This document shows, piece after piece, positions 23,416 through 32,705 of a stretch of DNA of 38,039 bases. Position numbers and translations under genes: made by a program. The notes under the pieces were generated by a model. The model saw only the letters and a list, made by a program, of their open reading frames with translations, was not told the origin of the DNA and ran no database searches. The stretch is from Lysobacter sp. (GTDB taxonomy: Bacteria > Pseudomonadota > Gammaproteobacteria > Xanthomonadales > Xanthomonadaceae), in the NCBI GenBank assembly GCA_026786005.1, contig JAJAYW010000003.1, positions 1-38,039 on the forward strand, in the 5' to 3' direction. How positions within the stretch are numbered: position 1 is the stretch's first letter; every line of letters starts with the position of its first letter.

Positions 23416-25517
23416 CCGTGGAGTTTTCCAGCAAACTGCGCGTCGCCGTGGTCGGCGCCGGCTATGTCGCCAACCACCATCTGGCGGCGCTCAAGCGGCT
23501 CGATTTCGTCGAGATTGTCGGTATCTGCGACACCAACCTTCCCGCCGCCCAAGCCTTGAGCAAGCGTTTCGGCGGCATCGCGGCGACTAGCCTGGCCGAA
23601 CTTTCGAGGGTCAATCCGCAGGTCGTGCATGTACTGACGCCACCGGCATCGCACGCGGCACTGGCGATCGAGGCGCTCGACATGGGCTGCGGCGTGCTCG
23701 TGGAGAAGCCGATGGCCGATTCCATCGCCGACTGCGAGGCGATGATCGCGAAAGCCAGGGAGAAGCAACTGATTCTCGGCGTGAATCATTCGGACCTGTT
23801 CGATCCGGTGGTGATGAAGGCGCTGGACATCGCGCGTTCCGGGCGCATCGGCGACGTGGTATCCGTCGACATCGTGCGCAACTCCGAATACCCCGCGTAT
23901 GCGGGCGGCGCGCTACCCGCGACGGTGGCGCAAGGTTCCTATCCATTCCGCGACCTGGGCGTGCATGGCCTGTACACCCTCGAAGCCTTTCTCGGCCCGA
24001 TCGCCGAGCTTGGCGTGGACTTCCAGTCTCGAGGGACCGACCCCAACCTGAAATTCGATGAATGGCAGGCGCATGTCGCTGGCAAGCGCGGAGTCGGCCG
24101 GCTACTGCTTTCCTGGAACGCCCGGTCGATGGAGAACCGCCTGTTCGTGCGCGGCACCCGCGGCCTGATCGAAGTCGACCGTTTCCTCCAGACCTGCCGC
24201 GTCCATCGGGTGCTGCCGGGGCCGAAATTCATCGGCATCGTCGCCAATGCCTTCATGAATTCCGCCATGGACCTGGTGCGGATTCCCTGGAACGTCGTGC
24301 GCTTTGCCACCGGCCTGCTCAAACCGTCCCCGGGCATCCAGCGCGGCGTAGAGGAGTTCGCGCGCGCAGCGTGGGACAAGGCCGCGCCTCCGTTCAGCGG
24401 TGAGGACGCACTGCGCGTGGCCAGACTGATCGAACCAGCGTGCATCTCGCCCGACCGCCTGCGGCGAGAGGAGCTCGAAGCCCGCTACGCGACGCTGGAA
24501 CCCACCGACGCGCTCGTCACAGGTGCGGGCGGCTTCCTTGGCCGTGCTCTGGTGGCTGCCCTGCGTGCACGCGACCAGCGCGTGCGCGTCCTGGTCCGGC
24601 GTCTCGTCGCGGCGTACGCAAACGATCCGGGTGTGCAGATGCTGATCGGCGACCTGGGCGACCCACGCATGGTCGCGCACGCGGTCGCCGGCGCGGGCAC
24701 CGTGTACCACGTCGGTGCCGCCATGCGCGGTGGGCAACGCGATTTCGAAGCCGGTACGGTCTGGGGCACGCGCAACATCATCGCTGCATGCCGCACCCAC
24801 GCTTGCCGGCGACTGGTCTACGTCAGCTCGCTGAGCGTGCTGGACCACGCCGGTCGCGACCCTGCCGCCACGTTGACCGAGGCCTCCGCTTACGAGCCCC
24901 ATCCCCAGCTGCGTGGCGCCTATACCCAGACCAAGCTGATCGCGGAGAAGCTGGTCCGCGATGCCATCCGCGATCATGCGTTGCCGGCGGTGATTATCCG
25001 TCCAGGCCAGATCTTGGGGCCCGGCGCCGAACGCGTGACGCCCAACGGGGTGATTTCGCTGGCAGGCCGCTGGCTCGCCGTCGGCCAGGGATCGCAGACG
25101 ATCCCGCTGGTCTACCTCGACGATGTGGTCGACGCGTTGTTGCTGGCGGCGGATACGCCGGACGCGCCGGGACGCATCTTCAACGTCGTCGATCCGCAGC
25201 CCGTCACCCAGGCGGCCTACCTCGAGCGTTGCCAGCGCAAGCTCGGCAGCGAATTGCGCGTCGCCCGCATCCCGACCGGGATCTTCATGGGGCTGGGCTT
25301 CGGCGTGGAGATGCTGGGGAAATTGCTGCGCCGCGAAGTGCCGCTCACGCGCTACCGCGTGCGCTCACTTCGTCCGTTGGCCAATTTTGACACCGGCGCC
25401 GCGCGGACCGGGCTCGGCTGGGTGCCGAGAACCGGCGTGGAGCGTGGCATGGACATTACCTTCGGAACTGAAGTTGCAGGCGACGTCGGCGGTTCACACG
25501 TCACGAATCTGGAGTGA
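23412..25517 (+). CDS. Fusion: Gfo/Idh/MocA dehydrogenase + NAD-dependent epimerase (SDR)
   Basis: A 701-residue two-enzyme fusion. Residues about 8-345 form a Gfo/Idh/MocA oxidoreductase: VAVVGAGYVANHHLAAL as Rossmann loop, then VLVEKPMADS with the EKP motif (E98-P100) and an alpha/beta C-terminal domain. Residues about 365-695 form an extended SDR: VTGAGGFLGRALVAAL at 369-384, VYVSSLSVLD, and the catalytic YTQTK (Y504/K508), then RPGQILGPG. Both cofactor sites look intact. Such pairs can make modified nucleotide sugars by successive oxidation, epimerisation or reduction; substrate is unknown. The single frame is continuous, so this is not a frameshift artefact. It ends nine bases from the convergent acyltransferase stop and is the last gene of the plus-strand operon begun at 20876. 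Confidence 0.88.
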   Translation: MTVEFSSKLRVAVVGAGYVANHHLAALKRLDFVEIVGICDTNLPAAQALSKRFGGIAATSLAELSRVNPQVVHVLTPPASHAALAIEALDMGCGVLVEKPMADSIADCEAMIAKAREKQLILGVNHSDLFDPVVMKALDIARSGRIGDVVSVDIVRNSEYPAYAGGALPATVAQGSYPFRDLGVHGLYTLEAFLGPIAELGVDFQSRGTDPNLKFDEWQAHVAGKRGVGRLLLSWNARSMENRLFVRGTRGLIEVDRFLQTCRVHRVLPGPKFIGIVANAFMNSAMDLVRIPWNVVRFATGLLKPSPGIQRGVEEFARAAWDKAAPPFSGEDALRVARLIEPACISPDRLRREELEARYATLEPTDALVTGAGGFLGRALVAALRARDQRVRVLVRRLVAAYANDPGVQMLIGDLGDPRMVAHAVAGAGTVYHVGAAMRGGQRDFEAGTVWGTRNIIAACRTHACRRLVYVSSLSVLDHAGRDPAATLTEASAYEPHPQLRGAYTQTKLIAEKLVRDAIRDHALPAVIIRPGQILGPGAERVTPNGVISLAGRWLAVGQGSQTIPLVYLDDVVDALLLAADTPDAPGRIFNVVDPQPVTQAAYLERCQRKLGSELRVARIPTGIFMGLGFGVEMLGKLLRREVPLTRYRVRSLRPLANFDTGAARTGLGWVPRTGVERGMDITFGTEVAGDVGGSHVTNLE

Positions 25518-25525
25518 TCCCCCAT

Positions 25526-26554
25526 TTATGTCCGCGCCAGCGGCGGACGATGCTGGCGCCATGCGGCACGAATCCAGTTCATCGCCGGACGCTCGACCAG
25601 GAACGTGATCGCCGATGCGAGCGCAAGCGCCGCGCCCAGCGCCAGCACCATTGCCACACCGGTGGACACGCCGCTTTGCTCCAGTAGGTGGATCAACGCG
25701 AAGCCGATCGCCTGGTGCAGCAAGTACAGGGAATACGAGATCGCGCCGAGGAAAGCGAACGGAGCCCAGCACAACCACTTCAGGTGGCCGCCCACGAAGA
25801 GCGCGAAGATCCCGCAGCAGACCATGGCGACCAGCACCAACACCGGCGGCCCAGCCAGGCCGATCGCGACCAGGGTCAGCGCAATCAACGTAATGTTCAG
25901 AGGGTGCTCGCCGGGCTTGCTGCGCAAGCGGTAGAACAGGATGCCCAGGGCGAAAAACGGGAAATGCCGCAGGATCAGCAACTCGCGCGTCGAGTCGGAG
26001 AAAAGCACGCCATGTCCCGCGGTCTGGCCGTAGATCACCGCAAGCACCAGCCACGCGCCGATGATCCAGTGGACCCGCTTGAGCTGCCCTACAGCGAACC
26101 AGAACAGCATCTGGGCGTAGAAGAACAGCTCGACCTGGAGCGTCCAGTACGATCCATCCAGATGCTCGCCACCCAGGATCTGCTGGACCATCGTCACATC
26201 CAGCAGCAAGTCGCCCAGCGGCAGGCGCTGCTCGGGCAGCCCAATGGTGTAGATGACGGCCGCGCTCACCATCAGCGCGGCCCAGTAGGCCGGATACAGT
26301 CGCGACACGCGCGACACCACGAAATCCATCGCGGTGCGGGTGCGCTCCAGGGACATGAAGATGACGAAGCCGCTGATCAGGAAGAACAGGTGGACGCCGT
26401 AGTTGCCCGCGGCAAAGCCGAACGGCAAGGGCTGCACATGGCCGACGAGGTTGCCGTAATGCGTCGTGTAGTGGTACGCCACCACCGCCAGTGCTGCCAG
26501 GCCGCGCAACGCGTCCAGCTCCACCACCCGCGACAAGGCCGAGGATCCATCCAT
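25526..26554 (-). CDS. Acyltransferase family 3 (OafA-like) membrane protein
   Basis: An integral-membrane O-acyltransferase of 342 residues with about ten spans. It probably transfers acetyl or a longer acyl group to sugars of the polymer on the periplasmic side. The N-terminus has the family signature ELDALRGLAALAVVAYHY. After it come LFFLISGFVIFMSLERTRTAMDFVVSRVSRLYPAYW with the conserved R-x10-R arrangement, and GSYWTLQVELFFY. It lacks the C-terminal SGNH domain, so it is the short form. The start ATG 26554 is preceded at good spacing by GGGGGGAA; the track's 737-residue ORF over-extends through the divergent glycosyltransferase. The gene is single, convergent with the fusion enzyme and divergent from the GT4 gene by 75 bases. 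Confidence 0.88.
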   Translation of the reverse strand: MDGSSALSRVVELDALRGLAALAVVAYHYTTHYGNLVGHVQPLPFGFAAGNYGVHLFFLISGFVIFMSLERTRTAMDFVVSRVSRLYPAYWAALMVSAAVIYTIGLPEQRLPLGDLLLDVTMVQQILGGEHLDGSYWTLQVELFFYAQMLFWFAVGQLKRVHWIIGAWLVLAVIYGQTAGHGVLFSDSTRELLILRHFPFFALGILFYRLRSKPGEHPLNITLIALTLVAIGLAGPPVLVLVAMVCCGIFALFVGGHLKWLCWAPFAFLGAISYSLYLLHQAIGFALIHLLEQSGVSTGVAMVLALGAALALASAITFLVERPAMNWIRAAWRQHRPPLART

Positions 26555-26629
26555 CACTTTCGTTCCCCCCCGTCCCGGAAACGTCACTGCGGCCACGATT
26601 GGACACCCGTACGAAATTCTCGGACCTGC

Positions 26630-27820
26630 ATGCGCATACTGATCGTCACCTCTCAATTCCCGATCGCCGGAGAACCCAACCGCGGCCGCCCCATCCTCCA
26701 GACCGTGCGCGAACTGGCACGGCTGGCGACCGTACGCGTGATCAGTCCGGTCGCGACTTATCCGGATTGGGCACGCCCGCACAGCTATCTTTTCCGGCCT
26801 TCCGGGCCGCAGCACGGGGTCGACGGCTGTGAGGTCGAATACGTTTCCTATAACGCGTTGCCGGTGGTTTCGCGGCCATTGAACGGCTGGCTGTGCGGAC
26901 GTGCCGTGCATCGCGCCGTCGTGGACTTCGCACCCGATGTAGTGCTGTCCTACTGGCTCTACCCAGATGCTTATGGCGCGATGCTCGCCGCGCGGCGTGC
27001 GGGCTTGCCGCTGGTGGCCGGCGCGCGGGGCTCCGACATCCGCGTGCGCGACACCGTCAGCCGATACCTGACGCGTTCCGTGGTCGCCTCGGCGCAAAGG
27101 TTGCTGGTCGTGAGCAAAGACCTCGGCCGGATGGCCGCGCGCGACTACGGTGCTGACCCGGCACGGATCCGGGTGGTGCCGAACGGATGCGATGCTGCCC
27201 TCTTCCACCCGGCAGACCGCGCGGCTGCACGACGCGAACTCGGGGTGGCCGACAATGCGGAGATGGTGTTGTACGTCGGCCGCCTGGTCGCCGAGAAAGG
27301 CCTGCGCGAACTGGTCGAGGCCACGCGCGCACTGTCCGCGCAGCACCCCCGCCTGCAAACGGTGCTGGTGGGCGAAGGTCCGCTGCAGGCCGAATTGGCC
27401 GCCCTCCTCGCAGCCGAGCCCGCGTTGCCGATGCGGCTCGCCGGGGCGCAGCCGCCGTCCTGCGTCGCACGCTGGATGGCGGCGGCCGACGTGGTCACCT
27501 TGCCCAGCTATTCCGAAGGCCATCCGAATGTGCTGGTCGAGGCGATGGCCTGCGGACGCCCGGTCGTGGCCACGCCAGTGGGCGGTATTCCGGAAGTCGT
27601 CGATGCCGAATGCGGAGTGCTCGTCCCTGCGCGCGACGCCGCCGCGTTGACCGATGGATTGCGGCGGGCACTGGACCAGCGATGGGACGAAGTCGCCCTC
27701 TCCCGGAAGTTTTCGCGAGACTGGCGCCAGGTTGCACAAGACACACTGCAGGCTTGCAAAGAGGTGGTTGCGGAGGCTCGTCTCGAAATCATCGCGCGGC
27801 GGGCCGACCTGCCGTCATAG
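26630..27820 (+). CDS. Family 4 glycosyltransferase
   Basis: A 396-residue GT-B glycosyltransferase. The N-terminal domain begins MRILIVTSQFPIAGEPNRG, with VVLSYWLYPDAYGAML and GARGSDIRV. The donor-binding domain shows VVPNGCDAALFHP, VLYVGRLVAEKGLRELVEA, VLVGEGPLQAEL, and SYSEGHPNVLVEAMACGRPVVATPVGG with the EX7E motif. The start ATG 26630 is the first codon of the conserved N-terminal strand; the ORF track extends it far upstream through the divergent acyltransferase gene, which I reject. There is no strong ribosome site. It is followed by a 127-base gap before the asparagine-synthase-like gene. Likely role: one sugar of the repeat unit; specificity unknown. Confidence 0.9.
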   Translation: MRILIVTSQFPIAGEPNRGRPILQTVRELARLATVRVISPVATYPDWARPHSYLFRPSGPQHGVDGCEVEYVSYNALPVVSRPLNGWLCGRAVHRAVVDFAPDVVLSYWLYPDAYGAMLAARRAGLPLVAGARGSDIRVRDTVSRYLTRSVVASAQRLLVVSKDLGRMAARDYGADPARIRVVPNGCDAALFHPADRAAARRELGVADNAEMVLYVGRLVAEKGLRELVEATRALSAQHPRLQTVLVGEGPLQAELAALLAAEPALPMRLAGAQPPSCVARWMAAADVVTLPSYSEGHPNVLVEAMACGRPVVATPVGGIPEVVDAECGVLVPARDAAALTDGLRRALDQRWDEVALSRKFSRDWRQVAQDTLQACKEVVAEARLEIIARRADLPS

Positions 27821-27947
27821 CGCTGGGACAAGTCGCAGCAATTGAACCGGCATTCGCGAGCGCCAGCCACACTCGGCCATTGGCCGGGACGACACGCTTC
27901 GCGCGTCAGTACCCGATAGCTGATCGCGATCGGGGGATCGTCGCTCC

Positions 27948-29909
27948 ATGTGCGGAATTGCAGGTTTCAGCGGGCCGGACGTAACGTCGGACCCGGCGCG
28001 CCCGGTACTGGATCGAATGATCCGCACCCTCGCCCACCGCGGACCCGACGGCTACGGCTTCCATGCCGAAGCGGGCGTCGGTCTTGCGCACGCGCGGCTG
28101 TCGATCATCGACCTGGCCACCGGCGACCAGCCGATCCATAACGAGCATCGCACCGTCTGGACCGTGTTCAACGGCGAGATCTTCAACTACATCGAGCTGC
28201 GCAATGAACTGGAGGCCGCCGGCCACCGCTTCTACACCCGCTCCGACACCGAAGTGATCGTGCATCTGTACGACCGCTACGGCGACCGCTTCGTCGAACA
28301 CCTCAACGGCCAGTTCGCGATCGCATTGTGGGACAGCGAGCGGCGGCGGCTGGTGCTCGCGCGTGACCGCGCTGGCATCCGGCCGCTGTTTCATACCCGC
28401 AGTGGCGGGCGCGTGTGGTTCGCCTCCGAAATCAAGGCGCTGCAGGCCGTGTTGCCTGACTGCTCGACGCTGAATCCCCTCGGCCTGGTGCAGACGCTCA
28501 CGTACTGGTCCGCGGTGGATCCCGACACGGTGTTCGCCGGCGTGCAGAGCCTGCCTCCCGGTTGCCTGCTCAGCATCGAACACGACGGCCGCGAGACCCT
28601 GACCCGCTATTGGGACTGGACATTCCCGTCGGCCGAGGAAACGTCGCCGGCGCGCTATCCGCGCAGTATCGAGGCAGCGACAACGGAACTTCGCGAGCTG
28701 CTGGTGGATGCGGTGCGGCTGCAACTGCGCGCCGACGTGCCGGTCGGCGCCTACCTCAGCGGCGGTCTGGATTCGTCCGGCATCGTGGCGCTCATCCGCG
28801 GTTTCACCGACACGCCGGTGCGCACGTTCTCGGTCGCGTTCGAGGATGGCGAGTTCGACGAGAGCGAACACCAGATGGCAATGGTCCGACACCTCGGCAC
28901 CGACCACACCACGCTGCGCTGCACCCGCCGCGATATCGGCGAGGCATTCCCGCGGCTGGTGCGCCATGCCGAAACGCCTGTGCTGCGCACCGCGCCGGTG
29001 CCGTTGATGCTGCTCGCCGCCAGCGTGCGCCAGCACGGCTACAAGGTGGTGCTCACCGGTGAGGGCGCCGACGAGGTCTTCGGCGGCTACGACCTGTTCA
29101 AGGAAGCCAAGGTGCGACGCTTCTGGGCGCGCCAGCCGGACTCGCGTTTCCGCCCAAGATTGCTGGAGCGTCTGTACGGCTACCTGCCGAACTCGCCGGT
29201 CCGCAATCCGGCCTTCGCGCAATCGTTCTTCGGCCAGGGGATGGAACACCTCGATCGGCCCATCTTCGCCCACGCGCCGCGCTGGATGACGTCGCGGCGC
29301 GCACTGTCGTTGCTGTCGCCGGAACTGCGCGCCAGCGTCGGCGCCTGGGAGCCGCTGGGCGCCTACGAACGCACGCTGCCGGCGGGCATGATGTCGTGGA
29401 GCCCGCTGGCACGCGACCAGTATGTGGAGGCGAAGTCGCTACTCGCCGGTTACCTGCTGTCGTCGCAGGGCGACCGGGTCGCCATGGCCCATTCGATCGA
29501 AGGCCGGTTCCCTTATCTCGACCATCGCCTGATCGAGTTCGCCAGCCGCCTGCCGCCGAGCTGGAAAATCCGCGGCATGACGGAAAAATACCTGTTGCGG
29601 CGCGCGCTGGCCGGGCTCCTGCCGGCCGACATCCTGCAGCGCACCAAGCAACCCTATCGTGCGCCCGACAGCCAGAGTTTCTTCTTCGACGGCAAGCCGC
29701 TCGACTACGTGGCCGACCTGATGAGCGGGGAAAGCATTCGCGCCGCCGGTTACTTCGATGCGGCGGCGGTCACGCGCCTGTTCGACAAGTGCCGCAGCAG
29801 CCGCGCGACTGGCTTTGCCGACAATCAGGCCTTCGTTGGAGTGCTGTCAACGATGCTGGTGCACCACCAGACAACGGCGGCGGCAACGCAAAAAAAGCGG
29901 GCTGCGTAG
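27948..29909 (+). CDS. Asparagine-synthase-like glutamine amidotransferase
   Basis: A 653-residue glutamine-hydrolysing amidotransferase of the AsnB type. The protein begins MCGIAGF, leaving Cys2 as the class II glutaminase nucleophile after Met removal, with AHRGPDGYGF and NGEIFNYIELR nearby. The C-terminal ATP-pyrophosphatase domain has SGGLDSSGI from residue 271, and GEGADEVFGGYDLFKEAK. Similar proteins (exosortase-A-associated amidotransferases) recur in exopolysaccharide loci, where they probably amidate a carboxylated sugar or acyl group, not free aspartate. The start is certain because of Cys2; GGGGGA lies 10 bases before it. The gene is followed 49 bases later by a methyltransferase on the same strand. 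A true cellular asparagine synthetase role cannot be excluded. Confidence 0.9.
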   Translation: MCGIAGFSGPDVTSDPARPVLDRMIRTLAHRGPDGYGFHAEAGVGLAHARLSIIDLATGDQPIHNEHRTVWTVFNGEIFNYIELRNELEAAGHRFYTRSDTEVIVHLYDRYGDRFVEHLNGQFAIALWDSERRRLVLARDRAGIRPLFHTRSGGRVWFASEIKALQAVLPDCSTLNPLGLVQTLTYWSAVDPDTVFAGVQSLPPGCLLSIEHDGRETLTRYWDWTFPSAEETSPARYPRSIEAATTELRELLVDAVRLQLRADVPVGAYLSGGLDSSGIVALIRGFTDTPVRTFSVAFEDGEFDESEHQMAMVRHLGTDHTTLRCTRRDIGEAFPRLVRHAETPVLRTAPVPLMLLAASVRQHGYKVVLTGEGADEVFGGYDLFKEAKVRRFWARQPDSRFRPRLLERLYGYLPNSPVRNPAFAQSFFGQGMEHLDRPIFAHAPRWMTSRRALSLLSPELRASVGAWEPLGAYERTLPAGMMSWSPLARDQYVEAKSLLAGYLLSSQGDRVAMAHSIEGRFPYLDHRLIEFASRLPPSWKIRGMTEKYLLRRALAGLLPADILQRTKQPYRAPDSQSFFFDGKPLDYVADLMSGESIRAAGYFDAAAVTRLFDKCRSSRATGFADNQAFVGVLSTMLVHHQTTAAATQKKRAA

Positions 29910-29958
29910 CCGATATCGGCATTCAGTGCGCTGAAGGCCTATCGCAAGGGGAGATGTC

Positions 29959-30942
29959 ATGCACTGGCGAATCAAGGGAATCGTGCAGAAACTTCTTGGC
30001 GTCCATCCCGCAGGCGCCACCCTGCATTACCGCCTGCAACGCCGCTTTGGCGGCTTGACCGACTTCAGCCGCGAGCTGGCGATCAAGGTCGACGATTGGA
30101 CCATCATGGTCGGCCATCTGCGCGCGGCGGACCGGCCGATCGATGGGGCGCGCATGTTCGAGATTGGCACAGGCTGGTATCCCACCTTCCCCATCGCCTG
30201 CTATCTGGCCGGCGCTTCCCGCGTGACCACCTACGACCTCAACCGGCACCTGCAGCCGCATCTGATGCACCGCTGCGTGGCCGAACTGGGCGGTTTCCTG
30301 GACACCGTCGCGGAGGCTTCGGGGGCGGCGCTCGCCGAAGTGCGCGAACGCCATGCGCGCCTGCAGGGCATGCTGGCTGGGGGAGCGGAACTTGAGCCGG
30401 CGAGCGAAGGCGTCATCCGCTGCGTTGCGCCGGCGGACGCGACCTGCTCCGAATTCGCCGACGGCGAAGTGGACGTGGTCTTCTCCAACAGCGTGCTCGA
30501 GCACGTTCCGCCCGATGTGATCGTGGCGATGTATCGCGAATCGGTGCGCGTGCTCGCGCCTGGCGGGTTGATGTTCCACTCGGTGAACTGCGGCGATCAC
30601 TACGCCTATGTCGATCGCCGTTTGAGCCAGTTGAACTATCTGCGATATTCGGACCGCGCCTGGCGATTCTGGAACAACGCCTTCCTGTATCAGAACCGCG
30701 TGCGCGCCCATGAATTCGTCGATGCCGCCGCAGCGGCGGGTTTCGAGATCATCCTCGACACCTCGACGCCACGGCCGCAGCGCTTGCAGGAGCTGTCCCG
30801 CATCCCGATCCATCCCCAGTTCTCGCATGTCCCTGCTGAAAAACTGTGCATCACCAGCATCGATTTCATCGGCCGGGCAGTGTCCGCAGCCCCGGCCAGG
30901 CCCGACCGGCCGATTCATCACGACGTCGCCGAGCCAGCCTAG
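29959..30942 (+). CDS. SAM-dependent methyltransferase
   Basis: A 327-residue methyltransferase. The SAM loop is MFEIGTGWYPTFPIACYLAG starting at about residue 66, with TTYDLNRHL after it as the motif II acidic strand. A middle insertion follows, then VDVVFSNSVLEHVPPDVIVAMYRESVRVLAPGG as motifs IV-V, typical of the Methyltransf_11 group. The insertion of about 75 residues between motifs II and IV makes it longer than the minimal fold. AAGGGGA lies ideally upstream of ATG 29959. It probably follows the amidotransferase in one transcript and overlaps the convergent sugar dehydrogenase by four bases. It could modify the sugar, amide or acyl group; the acceptor is unknown. Confidence 0.85.
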   Translation: MHWRIKGIVQKLLGVHPAGATLHYRLQRRFGGLTDFSRELAIKVDDWTIMVGHLRAADRPIDGARMFEIGTGWYPTFPIACYLAGASRVTTYDLNRHLQPHLMHRCVAELGGFLDTVAEASGAALAEVRERHARLQGMLAGGAELEPASEGVIRCVAPADATCSEFADGEVDVVFSNSVLEHVPPDVIVAMYRESVRVLAPGGLMFHSVNCGDHYAYVDRRLSQLNYLRYSDRAWRFWNNAFLYQNRVRAHEFVDAAAAAGFEIILDTSTPRPQRLQELSRIPIHPQFSHVPAEKLCITSIDFIGRAVSAAPARPDRPIHHDVAEPA

Positions 30943-32171
30943 TCCGCAGGCTGGACCGGACTGGATTGATCCGCGCTGGATTGAACGGTACTGGTCTTGG
31001 CTGGGGCCAGCCTGAGCAATTTGCCGTCCTCGGCGTCGACCAGCAAGTAGAGCGCACCATCCGGCCCCTGCCGCACGTCGCGTATGCGTTGACCGCGCTC
31101 TTTCAACAATCGCTCGTCCTGCACCACACGGTCATCCTCGAGGTCCAACCGGATCAGTTCACTCGTCGCCAACGCGCCTAGAAACAGATCGCCCTTCCAT
31201 TGCGGGAACAGGTCGCCGGTGTAGAACGCCATGCCGCTCAGGCCCGGCGACACCGGCCAGACGTGATGCGGTTGCTCCATGCCGGGCGCTGCCGTGCCCA
31301 CGGAACCGGGCACCGGCTCCCCGTTGTAGTCCTTGCCATGCGTGATCACCGGCCATCCGTAATTGCGGCCGGCTTCGGGAATGTTGAGCTCGTCGCCGCC
31401 CATCGGGCCATGTTCGGTCGTCCAGAGCTTGCGCGTGACCGGGTGCAACGCCGCGCCTTGCATGTTGCGGTGACCGTACGACCACACCGCGGGGCTGGCG
31501 CCGGCCCGCCCGACGAACGGGTTGTCCTCGGGGATACGTCCATCCGGCAAGATGCGGACCAGCTTGCCTTGCAACTTGCCCAGCTCTTGTGCCGCCTCCG
31601 CAGCTACACGGTTGTCGCCCTGGGTGACGAAGAGATGTCCGGCGTCATCGAAAACCAGGCGCGAACCGACGTGCGTGCCAGCGGAAAGTTTCGGCTCCTG
31701 GCGATAGATGACTTCGACGTCCTCGAGCGCGCCACCTTGCAAGCGTCCGCGCGCGACTGCCGTGCCGGCGACATTGCCGCGGAAGTTGGGCTCCGCGAAG
31801 GACAGATAGACCAAGTGGTCGCTGGCGAACGTGGGCGACAACGCCACGTCGAGCAAACCGGCCTGGCCGTCGACGAAGATTTTCGGCAAGCCGGCAATCG
31901 GCTCCAACACCTGGCCATCCGCTGCGATGCGGCGCAGGCGCCCGGGCCGCTCGGTGACCAGCATCCCGCCCTCAGGCAGGAACGCCAGCCCCCAGGGATG
32001 CACCAGCCCGGTCACCAGTTCGGTGACCTCGAAGTCGGCGTGCGGCGAGGTGTGGCGCGTCGCAACCGCATCCGTCGCCGGACGTGGCGGTGCGACGTTG
32101 GCTTCGGGCAAAGCGGTGTCGCAGCCGGACGCGAGCGCAATCACGAGCGCAGGCAGGATCAATCGATGCAT
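30939..32171 (-). CDS. PQQ-dependent aldose sugar dehydrogenase-like lipoprotein
   Basis: A predicted periplasmic, membrane-anchored beta-propeller enzyme of 410 residues, related to soluble PQQ glucose dehydrogenase and E. coli YliI. The N-terminus MHRLILPALVIALASGC is a lipoprotein signal with Cys17. The propeller shows HPWGLAFLPEGGMLVTERPGRLRRI, GLLDVALSPTF, TQGDNR, YGHRNMQG and GGDELNIPEAGRNYGWP, the usual family landmarks. A low-complexity Ser/Gln/Pro tail ends the protein. The start ATG 32171 has CGGAG seven bases upstream; the track's start at 32246 has no such site. It stands alone on the minus strand, overlaps the methyltransferase convergently by four bases, and is divergent from the carrier-protein operon. 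A role in polymer metabolism is uncertain. Confidence 0.88.
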   Translation of the reverse strand: MHRLILPALVIALASGCDTALPEANVAPPRPATDAVATRHTSPHADFEVTELVTGLVHPWGLAFLPEGGMLVTERPGRLRRIAADGQVLEPIAGLPKIFVDGQAGLLDVALSPTFASDHLVYLSFAEPNFRGNVAGTAVARGRLQGGALEDVEVIYRQEPKLSAGTHVGSRLVFDDAGHLFVTQGDNRVAAEAAQELGKLQGKLVRILPDGRIPEDNPFVGRAGASPAVWSYGHRNMQGAALHPVTRKLWTTEHGPMGGDELNIPEAGRNYGWPVITHGKDYNGEPVPGSVGTAAPGMEQPHHVWPVSPGLSGMAFYTGDLFPQWKGDLFLGALATSELIRLDLEDDRVVQDERLLKERGQRIRDVRQGPDGALYLLVDAEDGKLLRLAPAKTSTVQSSADQSSPVQPAD

Positions 32172-32443
32172 GGGTCGCTCCGGCATGGGGATGGCGAATG
32201 GATGGGATAGTAACGACAGCCATCGCGGACCATCTTGCAACGGCAACGGAGTAACAGGGTCGTGCCTGACCGAGACGCGTCGACGCCATCTGTCTGCTGG
32301 CCGCTAAATGCGCCCAAGATCGTTAAAGACCAGTGCGCACCAACGGAATCGGCGACGCTACAGCGGTCGCAGGCATGTTGCGCGCGACACCGCGCGCCGG
32401 AACCAGACGCGTTCGATACAAGGCCAGGGGGCAACGGTTCAAC

Positions 32444-32692
32444 ATGGAACAACAGCGCAAGATCAAGCAGTTCGTGCTGCAGAATTTTTTGTTTTCCGAA
32501 GACGAAAGCGCCTTGGGCGACCAGGACTCGCTGATTCGCGGCGGGATCATCGACTCGACCGGCATCCACGAGTTGATCCTGTTCCTGGAAGAGAGCTACC
32601 TGATTTCGGTCACGCCGGACGAAATGACCCCGGCGAACTTCGACTCGATCCATTCGGTCAGCGAATTCGTGACCCGCAAGCGCACCGGTTGA
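32444..32692 (+). CDS. Acyl carrier protein
   Basis: A stand-alone 82-residue carrier protein. The modification site is in GGIIDSTGIHELILFLE, with Ser38 in the DS motif expected to carry 4'-phosphopantetheine. The acidic helical layout (EESYLISVTPDEMTPANFDSIHSVSEFV) matches the carrier protein four-helix fold. I start it at ATG 32444; the track's 119-residue ORF adds a basic, non-homologous leader and would be atypical. GGGGG lies about 12 bases upstream. It is 13 bases ahead of the AMP ligase, so ligase and carrier are almost certainly partners. The 272 bases upstream, to the divergent dehydrogenase, should hold the promoter of this four-gene operon; I see no clear boxes. Confidence 0.9.
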   Translation: MEQQRKIKQFVLQNFLFSEDESALGDQDSLIRGGIIDSTGIHELILFLEESYLISVTPDEMTPANFDSIHSVSEFVTRKRTG

Positions 32693-32705
32693 GGGTGGCT
32701 TTGCC

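Noticed and set aside
25688-27820. 710-residue plus-strand ORF as one protein
   Set aside because: The first 314 residues are antisense to the acyltransferase; the GT4 domain begins at 26630.
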